Of a DNA stretch of 64,000 nt, positions 25,165 to 33,714 are shown piece after piece. The stretch covers positions 1-64,000 of the forward strand of contig DATNIE010000001.1 in assembly GCA_035604595.1 (NCBI GenBank). The letters run 5' to 3'. Below the pieces are notes generated by a model, which ran no database searches, was not told the DNA's origin, and saw nothing but the letters and a program-made list of their open reading frames with translations. Both the position numbers and the translations under genes were made by a program. The DNA comes from CAIKZZ01 sp035604595. Lineage in GTDB: Bacteria > Pseudomonadota > Gammaproteobacteria > Steroidobacterales > Steroidobacteraceae. Positions within the stretch are counted from its first letter, which is position 1, and each line of letters opens with the position of its first letter.

Positions 25165-26604
25165 TCAGCGGCCCCCGGTCAGCGCCTTCATCAGGCGATA
25201 GCCGAACTCCAGCGACTTGTAGAACGCCGCCGCCTCGATGCGTTCGTCGATGCCGTGCATGCGCACGTCAGCCTGGTCCATGAACGAGCCGGAGACGCCG
25301 ACGGTCGGCAGCCCCGCGCCCCGCCAGTACACGTTGTCCGAGGCCACCGCGGACATGACCGGCACGACGCCAAGACCCGGCCACAGCACGTCCGTGATAT
25401 GCGCGACCGTCGCCTTCAGCGCCTCGTCCATCGGTGTGGCGGGGCTCGGAATCGCCGCAAACCCGACACCGACCTCGACCAGCGGGTCATCGATCACGCG
25501 CTGTAGCGTCGCAACGACCTGATCCGGGTTCTCGTCCGGCAGCAGTCGGCACTGAATCGTCGCGCGCGCCTCGACCGGCAGCGCGCTCTCGCTCTGGCCG
25601 GCCTGGACCACAGTCGCCGCGCAGGTGCTGTGGATCTGGGCATTGAGGGCCGGGGTGTCCCGCAGCGCATCGGCTGCCTGCGGGTCCGGCGGATCGCGCA
25701 GGACGCCGGAAATTGCCGCGGCCTGCGCGGCCCCGAGTCGCGGTTTGAGCGCCTCAAGATAGGAGCGCGTGGTCTGGCTGAGCCGCACCGGGAACTGGTA
25801 TGCGTCGAGCCGGACCAGCGCGCGCGCGAGCCTTGCGATGGCGTTGTCCCGGGTGGGCAGCGAACTGTGGCCGCCGGCGCCTTGGGTCGTCAGCGTGTAG
25901 GTGACGTACTGCTTCTCGCTGGTCTGGATCGTCATCCACAGCTGCTCGCCGTTCAGACTCTGCCCGCCGCCGACGCCGCCATCGGTGTTGATCACGAGGC
26001 CCGCATCGACGAGCTCGCGATGCTCGCGCAGCAGCCATGCAGCGCCGTTGGCATCGCCCCCCGCCTCCTCATCGGTGCTGAGCGCGAGGATCAGGTCGCG
26101 ATCTGGCCGATACCCTTCCCGTTGCAGCCGGATCAGGTTCGTGACCATCACGGCGACCTCGTTCTTCATGTCGACCGTGCCGCGGCCGTAGTAGTAGCCG
26201 TCCTTCTCGGTCAGCTGAAACGGATCGACCGACCAGGCCTGGCGGCTCGCCTCGACGACGTCCAGGTGTCCGTTGAAGAGCACGGGCTTGCCCTTGCCGC
26301 GCCCGCGCAGGCGCGCGACGACGTTCATCTTGTCCGGCCTCGGCCGGCCGACGTACACATCGCTCGCCGGGATGCCCGCGGCCATCAGCCGCGCCGCGAG
26401 CGCTCCGGCCGCCTGCGCCGACCCGATCGCGTGCGTCGTGTTGGTGTCGACGAGTTCGGCGAAGATGTCATAGGCGAGGCGTTCGTACTGCGAGGGGGAC
26501 CGCGGCGTCGTGCGTGCACTGGGCGCCGGCTCGCCGTGCGCGGCGAGCGGTGCACCGAGAGCGAGCGCCAGCGCGATCATCCGTACGGTTCGAATCGGGG
26601 TCAT
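25165..26604 (-). CDS. M20/M25/M40 family metallopeptidase, exported
   Basis: A di-zinc exopeptidase of 479 residues with a signal peptide (RTVRMIALALALGAPLAAHG). Metal ligands appear as GHLDVVEA (His, Asp), GRGTVDMKN (bridging Asp), STDEEAGG (Glu pair: general base and ligand) and NTDGG. The dimerisation domain includes GAGGHSSLPTRDNA. It probably trims peptides in the periplasm. I chose the ATG at 26604 because GGAG lies six bases before it. Earlier in-frame starts (26610, 26649) lack that spacing. It converges with phaC, ending 9 bp away. Confidence 0.9.
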   Translation of the reverse strand: MTPIRTVRMIALALALGAPLAAHGEPAPSARTTPRSPSQYERLAYDIFAELVDTNTTHAIGSAQAAGALAARLMAAGIPASDVYVGRPRPDKMNVVARLRGRGKGKPVLFNGHLDVVEASRQAWSVDPFQLTEKDGYYYGRGTVDMKNEVAVMVTNLIRLQREGYRPDRDLILALSTDEEAGGDANGAAWLLREHRELVDAGLVINTDGGVGGGQSLNGEQLWMTIQTSEKQYVTYTLTTQGAGGHSSLPTRDNAIARLARALVRLDAYQFPVRLSQTTRSYLEALKPRLGAAQAAAISGVLRDPPDPQAADALRDTPALNAQIHSTCAATVVQAGQSESALPVEARATIQCRLLPDENPDQVVATLQRVIDDPLVEVGVGFAAIPSPATPMDEALKATVAHITDVLWPGLGVVPVMSAVASDNVYWRGAGLPTVGVSGSFMDQADVRMHGIDERIEAAAFYKSLEFGYRLMKALTGGR

Positions 26605-26733
26605 CGTCATCTCCACGACTGAAGATACGGCCGGTGCCAGCCGCGACAATGCCTGCAGCAGCGCGCCGTGACAAATGCGGCCCGTGCCGCGCCCCTAGGC
26701 GGTGGCCACCCGGTCGGCGCGCAGCCGCTCGCG

Positions 26734-29700
26734 CTAGCGCAGCGTGATCAGCAGGTCCTTCGCCTCGACGTGCTGGCCCGGCCGGACCAGCACCTCGGCG
26801 ACCTCGGCGTCGCGCTCGGCGCGTACCGCGGCCTCCATCTTCATCGCCTCGAGCGTGAGCAGTGCCTCGCCCCGTGCCACCCGCTGGCCGGGCTGCACGC
26901 TGACGGTCACGACGCATCCCGGCATCGGCGCGCCGATCTGGCTGGGATCGCCGATCTCGGCCTTGCGCGTCGGCGCGCGCTTGGCAACCGTGCTGCGGTC
27001 CGGGATGCGGACCGAGCGCGGCTGGCCGTTCAGCTCGAAGAACACCGTGCGGGTCGCATCCTCGTGCGCTTCGCTGGTCGCGACGAGGCGCACGATCAGG
27101 GTCTTGCCGCGTTCGAGGTCGACCGACAGCTCCTCGCCGACCTCCATGCCGTAGAAGAACGTCGGGGTCGGCAGCACCGACACGTCGCCATACTGGCTCC
27201 GGTCGTTCGCGTAGTCGATGAACACTTTCGGGTACATGAGGTACGAGGCGAGCTCGCAGTCGCTGATCGCCCGCCCGATCTTCTTTTCGGCCGCGGCGCG
27301 CGCCGCCGCCAGGTCCGCGTCCGCGAGTACCTCGCCGGGCCGGACGCGCAGCGGCTGCGCGCCCTTCAGCACCTTGTTCTGCAGCGGCCGCGGAAAGCCG
27401 CCGGTCGGCTGGCCGATGTCGCCGCGGAACAGCTGCACGACGGACTCCGGGAACGCAACCTCGTGCGCCGGGTCCTCGACCTGGGCCCGCGACAGGCCGC
27501 TCGTCACCATCATGATCGCCATGTCGCCGACGACCTTCGAGCTCGGCGTGACCTTGACGATGTCGCCGAACATGTCGTTGACCTCGGCGTAGGCGCGCCC
27601 GACCTCCGGCCAACGGTGCTCGTCGATGCCGAGCGAGCGCGCCTGCTCCCGCAGGTTCGTGTACTGGCCGCCGGGCATGCCGTGCAGGTAGACCTCGGAT
27701 GCGCCCGCGCGGATGTCGCTCTCGAAGGCGCCATAGCAGTGCCGCACCTGCTCCCAGTACGCAGATATCAGGCGCAGGCTCTCGAGATCGAGCCCCGGAT
27801 CGCGCGGCGAGTGCTTGAGCGCTTCGGCGATGGAGCCGAGGTTCGGCTGCGAGGTGAGCCCGCTCATCGCGTCGACGGCCGCGTCCACCGCATCGCAGCC
27901 GGCCTCTACCGCGGCGAGCACGCTCGCTGCCGCGATGCCGCTCGTGTCATGGGTGTGAAAATGCACCGGGATGGCGATCTCGTCCTTGAGCGCCCGGACG
28001 AGCGTCGCCGCGGCACGCGGCCGGCACAGCCCGGCCATGTCCTTGATGCCGAGCACGTGCGCCCCGGCCTTCTCCAGTTCCTTGGCCATGCGCACGTAGT
28101 AGCCGAGGTCGTATTTTCGTTCGGCGGGATCGGAGAGGTTGCCCGTGTAGCAGATCGCCGCCTCGACCACCTTGCCGGCAGCGCCGACCGCGTCGATGGC
28201 TACCCGCATGTTGTCGACCCAGTTGAGAGAGTCGAAGATCCGGAACACGTCGACACCCGCCGCGGCCGCCTGTGCGACGAAGTAGCGCACGACGTTGTCG
28301 GGATAGTTGGTGTAGCCGACCGCGTTCGCGGAGCGCAGCAGCATCTGCAACAGCAGGTTCGGCATCGCCTGACGGAACGCCGCGAGGCGCTCCCACGGGT
28401 CCTCGCGCAGGAACCGCATCGCCACATCGAACGTCGCCCCGCCCCAGCACTCGACCGAGAAAAGCTGGGGCAGCAGGCTCGAGTAGCAAGGCGCGATCAG
28501 GCACAGGTCGTGCGTGCGAAAGCGCGTCGCGAGCAGTGACTGGTGTGCATCGCGCATGGTCGTGTCGGTGATGAGTACCCGCTCGCTCATCAGCATCCAG
28601 TCGGCGAGCCCTCGCGGGCCCTTGGCGTCGAGCAGCTGCTTGGTGCCGCTCGGCGGCGGCGGCAGGTCGATTTTCGGCACGCGGGGCGCCGCGAGCCGGG
28701 TCGGCCGCGGCCGCCTGCGGACTTCGGGGTTGCCATTGACGATCAGGTCGCCGACGAAGCCCAGCAGGCGCGTCGCGCGGTCGCGACGCTTCGGGAAGTC
28801 GAAGAGCTCGGGCGCCGAGTCGAGAAACTTCGTCGTGTACTGCGCATTGACGAAGCGCGGGTGGTTGATGACCTGGTCGAGGAAGCGCAGGTTCGTGACC
28901 ACGCCGCGGATCCGGAACTCCCACAGCGCGCGGTGCATGCGCCGGATCGTTTCCTCCGGCGTCGGCGCCCAGGCGGTGACCTTGACGAGCAGCGAGTCAT
29001 AGGAGCGGCCGATGAACGCCCCGGAGTAGGCGGTGCCGGCATCGAGCCGGATGCCGAACCCCGCCGGGCTGCGGTAGGCCGTGATCGTGCCGTAGTCCGG
29101 AATGAAATTGTTCTCCGGATCCTCGGTCGTGATCCGGCACTGCATCGCGTGGCCCGCGACGCGGATCTCTGCTTGCGGCGGGACGCCTGACGCGGCCTCG
29201 CCGATGACGGCGCCCTCGGCGATGCGGATCTGTGCCTTGACGATGTCGATGCCGGTGATCACCTCGGTCACCGTGTGCTCGACCTGGATGCGCGGGTTCA
29301 CTTCGATGAAGTAGAGCGTGCCGGTGTCGGCGTCCTGCAGGAACTCAACGGTACCCGCGCCGCAGTAGCGGACGGCCCGGCCGATCTTGAGCGCAAGTTC
29401 GCACACGGCGGTGCGCTCTGCGAGGCTCATGAACACGGCCGGTGCACGCTCGATGACCTTCTGGTTGCGCCGCTGCACGGTGCAGTCCCGCTCCCACAGG
29501 TGCACGAGATTCCCGTGCGCATCGCCGAGCAGCTGCACTTCGACGTGGCGCGCGCGCGGCAGCAGCTTCTCGAAATAGACCTCGCCGTTGCCGAAGGCGG
29601 CCTTGGCCTCGCGGCGCGCTGCGGTGACGAGTTCAGGCAACTCGTGCGGGCCCTCGATGAGGCGCATGCCGCGCCCGCCGCCGCCCCAGCTCGCCTTCAG

Positions 29701-30198
29701 CATGATGGGGTAGCCAATTGCGGCCGCGAGCCGCGCGACCATCGCGGGGTCGGCCGGCAGCGGCGGGCTCGCGGGCATCACGGGCACGCCAGCAGCGCTT
29801 GCGACGTTGCGGGCGGCGACCTTGTTGCCGAGCGTGCGCATCGTCTCGGGCGCTGGGCCAATGAAGGCGAGTCCGGCCGCGGCGCAGGCGACCGCGAATT
29901 CGGGATTCTCGGACAGGAAGCCGTATCCCGGGTGGACGGCGTCGCAGCGCGCCTCGTGGGCGATGCGGACGATGTCCGGGATGTCGAGGTAGGCGTCGAT
30001 CGGGCCCTTGCCCTCCCCGACCAGATAGCTTTCGTCGGCCTTGGTACGGTGCAGGGAGAAGCGGTCCTCGCGCGAGTAGATCGCAACGGTGCTGATGCCG
30101 AGTTCGTTCGCGGCCCGCATCACGCGGATCGCAATCTCGCCGCGATTGGCGATCAGCAGACGCTGGATGCGCCCGGGTACGGACCGTGCGATCGACAT
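26734..30198 (-). CDS. pyc: pyruvate carboxylase (single chain)
   Basis: ATP-dependent carboxylation of pyruvate to oxaloacetate, an anaplerotic step. The 1154 residues contain, in order, biotin carboxylase (ANRGEIAIRVMRAANELG, GGGGRGMR, EVNPRIQVEHTVTE), the carboxyltransferase domain (DTTMRDAHQSLLATR, FRIFDSLNW, VHFHTHDTSG), the PYC/OADA domain, and a biotinyl domain with LEAMKME (biotin Lys about 1120). All signature residues are present. The single-polypeptide form is less common in gammaproteobacteria than the PycA/PycB pair. ATG 30198 was chosen for its GGGGA site seven bases before. A TATGAT hexamer at 30253-30258 is a possible -10. Confidence 0.96.
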   Translation of the reverse strand: MSIARSVPGRIQRLLIANRGEIAIRVMRAANELGISTVAIYSREDRFSLHRTKADESYLVGEGKGPIDAYLDIPDIVRIAHEARCDAVHPGYGFLSENPEFAVACAAAGLAFIGPAPETMRTLGNKVAARNVASAAGVPVMPASPPLPADPAMVARLAAAIGYPIMLKASWGGGGRGMRLIEGPHELPELVTAARREAKAAFGNGEVYFEKLLPRARHVEVQLLGDAHGNLVHLWERDCTVQRRNQKVIERAPAVFMSLAERTAVCELALKIGRAVRYCGAGTVEFLQDADTGTLYFIEVNPRIQVEHTVTEVITGIDIVKAQIRIAEGAVIGEAASGVPPQAEIRVAGHAMQCRITTEDPENNFIPDYGTITAYRSPAGFGIRLDAGTAYSGAFIGRSYDSLLVKVTAWAPTPEETIRRMHRALWEFRIRGVVTNLRFLDQVINHPRFVNAQYTTKFLDSAPELFDFPKRRDRATRLLGFVGDLIVNGNPEVRRRPRPTRLAAPRVPKIDLPPPPSGTKQLLDAKGPRGLADWMLMSERVLITDTTMRDAHQSLLATRFRTHDLCLIAPCYSSLLPQLFSVECWGGATFDVAMRFLREDPWERLAAFRQAMPNLLLQMLLRSANAVGYTNYPDNVVRYFVAQAAAAGVDVFRIFDSLNWVDNMRVAIDAVGAAGKVVEAAICYTGNLSDPAERKYDLGYYVRMAKELEKAGAHVLGIKDMAGLCRPRAAATLVRALKDEIAIPVHFHTHDTSGIAAASVLAAVEAGCDAVDAAVDAMSGLTSQPNLGSIAEALKHSPRDPGLDLESLRLISAYWEQVRHCYGAFESDIRAGASEVYLHGMPGGQYTNLREQARSLGIDEHRWPEVGRAYAEVNDMFGDIVKVTPSSKVVGDMAIMMVTSGLSRAQVEDPAHEVAFPESVVQLFRGDIGQPTGGFPRPLQNKVLKGAQPLRVRPGEVLADADLAAARAAAEKKIGRAISDCELASYLMYPKVFIDYANDRSQYGDVSVLPTPTFFYGMEVGEELSVDLERGKTLIVRLVATSEAHEDATRTVFFELNGQPRSVRIPDRSTVAKRAPTRKAEIGDPSQIGAPMPGCVVTVSVQPGQRVARGEALLTLEAMKMEAAVRAERDAEVAEVLVRPGQHVEAKDLLITLR

Positions 30199-30556
30199 GA
30201 GCATTTCCCCGCGGGTCGGCGCCGCCGCCGATCGGCGCAGCCGCCGCACTGCATCATAGCGGTCCCTGCCCGTGCATCGCGATGCTTTGTGTCAGCAGCA
30301 GGCGAGGACGGACCGGGGACAGTGGCGAGCGCCCGCGGGCGCGGCTGACCGCGGCCGGTCGTGAAGCCACGGCTGCTCGCGCCACGCGTTGGGGAGGCAG
30401 CAAGCGGTGTGGCGACAGGCGCTGCGCGCAATGCTCGCTCGCGCAGCGGTGCCTGGCCGAGACGGATGGGGACCCCGGTCGCGCCGCCGACGGTGCGGTA
30501 CGCGTCGGAACGACCGGCGAAGTCGCTGATGCCTGCCGGCCGGAGCGGCGGGAGGC
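30199..30556. other. 358-bp intergenic region upstream of pyc
   Basis: No convincing gene lies here. It holds a TATGAT hexamer on the minus strand (30253-30258) that could be the -10 of the pyc promoter, although no good -35 is present, and several GC-rich inverted repeats. The remainder is unexplained. Confidence 0.5.
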
Positions 30557-31885
30557 TTATACGGCGGTCGCGGTACGCGCGGCGCGAAATGCGCCGGTCT
30601 GCAGCGACTCGTAGGCCGATTCGTCGAACACCGATGTATTGCGGCCGTCGCTCTTGGCCTGGTACAGCGCCTCGTCCGCGAGCTGCACGAAGCCCTGCGT
30701 GCTGCGCTCGAGCGTCGGAGCCACGTAGGCGATGCCGGCACTGACGGTGACCACCGAGCCCACCGACGAGTCGCCGTGCGGAATCCTGAGCGCCGCGACG
30801 TTCCCATGGATGCGATTCGCCACGTCGTGCAGGTACTGGCGTGACGGGTCGTACAGCAACACCGCGAATTCCTCACCACCGAAGCGCGCAACGAGGTCAA
30901 GCGGCCGGCGGGCCGCGCGGGCCAGCGCCGCCGCCACCGCCTTCAGGCACTCATCACCGGCCTGGTGGCCTTGGCGATCGTTGAAGCGCTTGAAGAAATC
31001 GATGTCGACCATCACCAGCGCCAGCGTCGCGCCCTCGCGCAGCGCCTGCATCCACAACGTCTGGAGGTGCTCGTCGAAGCGGCGGCGGTTGTAGATGCCG
31101 GTCAGGCCATCGCGTGCTGCCGTCTCGGACAGCATCCGCCGCTCGAGAAAGTGCGTGCGCATCTCCAGCTCGAGGTTGTAGGCGACCGTGGCACCGACGA
31201 TGTTGCCGAGCAGCAGCACGACCGCGTCGTAGATGACGTCGGCCTCGGCGACGCCGCCGACGATGCCGAATGCCAGAAACGCACACCACATGATCACGTT
31301 GGCGCGCAGCGAGTCGTAGAACAGCAGCCCGATCAGGTAGTACAGGTAGACCGACGTCAGCAGCACCATCGCGAACACGATCTGTGCGCCCGCCTGCGCG
31401 GCCTTGAGCTCGACCGCGACCACGATCAGACCCATCATCGGCGCAAACACCGGCGCCAGCCGCGGGTAGATCCGGCGGCCACTCGTGAGGTAGGTGATCG
31501 CAATACCGCCCGCAAAGATCGGCAATAGCAGCCCGAACTGCACCAGGTCGAGCAACGTATGCGAGCCGGGCCCGAGCACCAGGTGGTTCAGGCAACCGAA
31601 GGCCACGACCAGGACGGCGCCGAGATACAGGTTGAAGCGGATCTGCAGCAGCCGAGTCCGCGCCTGCTCGCGGCGAAACTCGCGTTCGAGCTCGTGCTCG
31701 AACTTGAGCCACGGGAAGCCGGCTTCGAGCTGGCGTTGGGTCGCCGACTGGCCGGTGATAATCAGCTGCTGCGTCGCGAGCGGATCCAATGTGTCGATCG
31801 GCGCTTGCGCGCCCGGCCCCCGGGGGCAACCGTCAATATGTTCAGTACACACCGGCGGCGCACGCCGAACTGCGCACCGACGCAC
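30557..31885 (-). CDS. membrane-bound diguanylate cyclase (GGDEF)
   Basis: A 442-residue inner-membrane enzyme that makes c-di-GMP. It has a cytoplasmic N-terminus of about 70 residues, five or six hydrophobic helices (from FNLYLGAVLVVAFGCLNHLV onward), then a C-terminal GGDEF domain. The active site reads ARFGGEEF, an accepted active variant. The inhibitory I-site RPLD lies five residues before it, so the enzyme should be product-inhibited. The DxxTGIYNRR entry motif is normal (DGLTGIYNRRRF). There is no extra sensory domain beyond the membrane part. The exact start is uncertain, as the first 12-20 residues look non-coding. Confidence 0.93.
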   Translation of the reverse strand: MRRCAVRRAPPVCTEHIDGCPRGPGAQAPIDTLDPLATQQLIITGQSATQRQLEAGFPWLKFEHELEREFRREQARTRLLQIRFNLYLGAVLVVAFGCLNHLVLGPGSHTLLDLVQFGLLLPIFAGGIAITYLTSGRRIYPRLAPVFAPMMGLIVVAVELKAAQAGAQIVFAMVLLTSVYLYYLIGLLFYDSLRANVIMWCAFLAFGIVGGVAEADVIYDAVVLLLGNIVGATVAYNLELEMRTHFLERRMLSETAARDGLTGIYNRRRFDEHLQTLWMQALREGATLALVMVDIDFFKRFNDRQGHQAGDECLKAVAAALARAARRPLDLVARFGGEEFAVLLYDPSRQYLHDVANRIHGNVAALRIPHGDSSVGSVVTVSAGIAYVAPTLERSTQGFVQLADEALYQAKSDGRNTSVFDESAYESLQTGAFRAARTATAV

Positions 31886-31906
31886 AGAATCAAGGCATTA
31901 GGGGTC

Positions 31907-32113
31907 TCAGGGGCTCGCCGGCCGCAGCGCCTTACGACGTGCGTCACGCACGCGGGTGCGCCAGATCTCGAGCGGATCCCAGCCGGATGCGGCAGGGGAG
32001 GTCGCGACATCCGCGTTGCGCTCGAGGAATGCCGGCCCGGTCGCGTCATTGGCCGCATCGTGCCCGACGGGTTCGGCAAGTCGCGCCGCTCGCGACAGGT
32101 CGAAGATGCTCAT
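31907..32113 (-). CDS. small hypothetical protein
   Basis: A 68-residue frame from an ATG at 32113 that begins MSIFDLSRAARLAE and ends with a charged stretch, DPLEIWRTRVRDARRKALR. Third positions are GC-rich throughout, and the Asp-Pro-x-Glu-x-Trp-x-Thr-Arg pattern near the C-terminus looks like a conserved motif rather than noise. There is no signal peptide or membrane helix. It lies 21 bp upstream of the diguanylate cyclase gene on the same strand. I do not recognise the family. Confidence 0.5.
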   Translation of the reverse strand: MSIFDLSRAARLAEPVGHDAANDATGPAFLERNADVATSPAASGWDPLEIWRTRVRDARRKALRPASP

Positions 32114-32262
32114 GGACCCAGTATGGTCATTGTCAGTGACATTTTGACGAACGCTGGCTGACGCCCGAGGTCCATTCCGTCACACGCCGGTCGAACTGTC
32201 CAGCGCGGCGGGTGCGTGCCCGGTTATGTCAAGCGCGCTGACCCCCGCGCGCCGCGACGGGT

Positions 32263-33087
32263 TCAGGCGGGCAGCAGCCGTCCCGGGTCACGACGGCGCG
32301 CGAGCGCGCGGCCGGCGACGAAGCTCAGCAGCACGAGTCCGACGACCAGTGCGCCGAAGGCGAGCTCGTGCCCTTCACTCCAGCGCGCGAACGACGGTGC
32401 GGCGAGCCGTGCGACGCCGACTGCGGCGACCATCAGGCTGACGCTCCCGACCGCGAGCCCCATGACCCGCGAGGCAATCCGCGCCAGCTCGTCGGAGCGC
32501 GCGATCAGCCGCGCGATCCACAGCCCATTGCAGCCATCGGTCAGCAGCATGCCGCCGAGAAACAGCGTACCCAGCCACAGCGCCGCCCGTACCCCGCCGT
32601 ACTCGGCCGCGGTCGCGGCGAACAGCGCGGCCTGGCTCACGGTGTCGAAGGACAGCGCAAACAGTGCGCCGACGACCATCACCAGCCACGGGCGCCTGAC
32701 CTGCGCCAGCCGGCCGAGGCAGCGTCCCTTGATGCCCACCGGCGCAACGACTTCGTGCGGCGCGGCCGCGAAGACGGCGCGCAGGTTGAGTACGCCGAGG
32801 AGCACGAGGAAGAACATTGAGATCACGACCCCGCTGCGCTCGAGCCACGCAGGGGTGTGCCACTGCTCGGACGCGCACCCGACGAGCGCGGCGATCGCGA
32901 GCACGACCGTGCCATGACCGAGCGAAAACAGCACCCCGCAATACGGGGCGTAGCGCGCCCCGGCGCGGCGCCCGACGCGGGTGAGACCATCGATTGTCGC
33001 CAAGTGGTCCGCATCGCAGCCGTGCTTCATGCCGAGCAGAAACACCACGGCAGCGAGCGAGGCCCAGTCGGCGGGCAGGGAGTGCAT
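32263..33087 (-). CDS. nickel/cobalt permease (NiCoT family)
   Basis: A 274-residue inner-membrane secondary transporter for Ni2+ or Co2+. Helix II carries KHGCDADHLATIDGLTR, a variant of the NiCoT signature (HxxxDADH) with His22, Asp25, Asp27 and His28 kept. Helix III has LFSLGHGTVVL and a later helix SFDTVSQAALF, both family hallmarks. The upstream neighbour is nikR (80-bp gap), and a perfect NikR-type operator sits directly before this gene, so nickel is the likely substrate and repression by nickel-loaded NikR is expected. No urease or hydrogenase genes are in the window. Confidence 0.9.
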   Translation of the reverse strand: MHSLPADWASLAAVVFLLGMKHGCDADHLATIDGLTRVGRRAGARYAPYCGVLFSLGHGTVVLAIAALVGCASEQWHTPAWLERSGVVISMFFLVLLGVLNLRAVFAAAPHEVVAPVGIKGRCLGRLAQVRRPWLVMVVGALFALSFDTVSQAALFAATAAEYGGVRAALWLGTLFLGGMLLTDGCNGLWIARLIARSDELARIASRVMGLAVGSVSLMVAAVGVARLAAPSFARWSEGHELAFGALVVGLVLLSFVAGRALARRRDPGRLLPA

Positions 33088-33097
33088 CCGGACGCCG

Positions 33098-33124
33098 GTA
33101 TGAAGATTGCGACGCGGTTCATAC
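33098..33124 (-). promoter_or_regulatory. NikR operator upstream of the nickel permease
   Basis: GTATGAA and TTCATAC form a perfect 7-bp inverted repeat with 13 bp between. These contain the exact E. coli NikR half-sites GTATGA/TCATAC at 15-bp rather than 16-bp spacing. It ends 10 bp before the permease ATG and lies just downstream of nikR, so it can control the permease independently. Confidence 0.8.
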
Positions 33125-33167
33125 TACGCCCGTGGCCGGCGGCGGGCGCAGCTCGGTTTTCCGCAGG

Positions 33168-33638
33168 CTAGTAGCGGGGCTTCAGATGCACGTGCGGCTC
33201 GCGCCCCGCCGCGTGGGGCGGGTGCGTGTGGCGCTCGACGCGCTCGACGGTGACGACGTTGAGGGCGCCGTGCCGCACGCCGGGCTCCGCCGTCAGCCGG
33301 CCGGCCAGCTCGCGCACCGCCGTGACCGGACCCTGCAGCACGACGTTCTCGAGGCAGTTGTCGTGGTCGAGATGCACATGCAGGCTCGCGACCGTGAGGT
33401 CGTGTTGCGCATGCTGCTGCTCGGCGAGCCGCTCGGCGAGTTCGCGCGCATGGTGGTTGTAGACGTACGAGAGGCTCGCGACGCAGTGCCCGCGCGTGCT
33501 TGCCCCGCCCTCGGCCTCGAGTCGGGCGCGGATCAGGTCGCGCACGGCTTCGCTGCGGTTTTGATAGCCACGGGTGGCGATGAATGCATCGAAGTCGCGG
33601 GCCAGCTCGTCGTCCATCGAGATCGTGAATCGTTCCAT
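33168..33638 (-). CDS. nikR: nickel-responsive regulator NikR
   Basis: A ribbon-helix-helix repressor of 156 residues from ATG 33638 (GGAGG four bases upstream). The N-terminal 45 residues form the DNA-binding RHH (MERFTISMDDELARDFDAFI). The C-terminal ACT-like domain has His76, His87, His89 and Cys95, identical in position to the four nickel ligands of E. coli NikR. After about residue 130 there is an unusual extra His-rich tail (HTHPPH, HVHLKPRY) that may bind more metal. It is transcribed toward the permease gene 80 bp away, and the operator lies between them. Confidence 0.95.
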   Translation of the reverse strand: MERFTISMDDELARDFDAFIATRGYQNRSEAVRDLIRARLEAEGGASTRGHCVASLSYVYNHHARELAERLAEQQHAQHDLTVASLHVHLDHDNCLENVVLQGPVTAVRELAGRLTAEPGVRHGALNVVTVERVERHTHPPHAAGREPHVHLKPRY

Positions 33639-33714
33639 CAATCCTCCCTCCGGCCGCGCTGCGACGACCAGCAGCGCGCCACGCAAGTGTACCGCCCGCG
33701 GCGTATGACAGTAC

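Noticed and set aside
26668..28539. 623-residue plus-strand open frame across pyc
   Set aside because: Antisense shadow of the pyruvate carboxylase gene. No domain or signal is visible in it.
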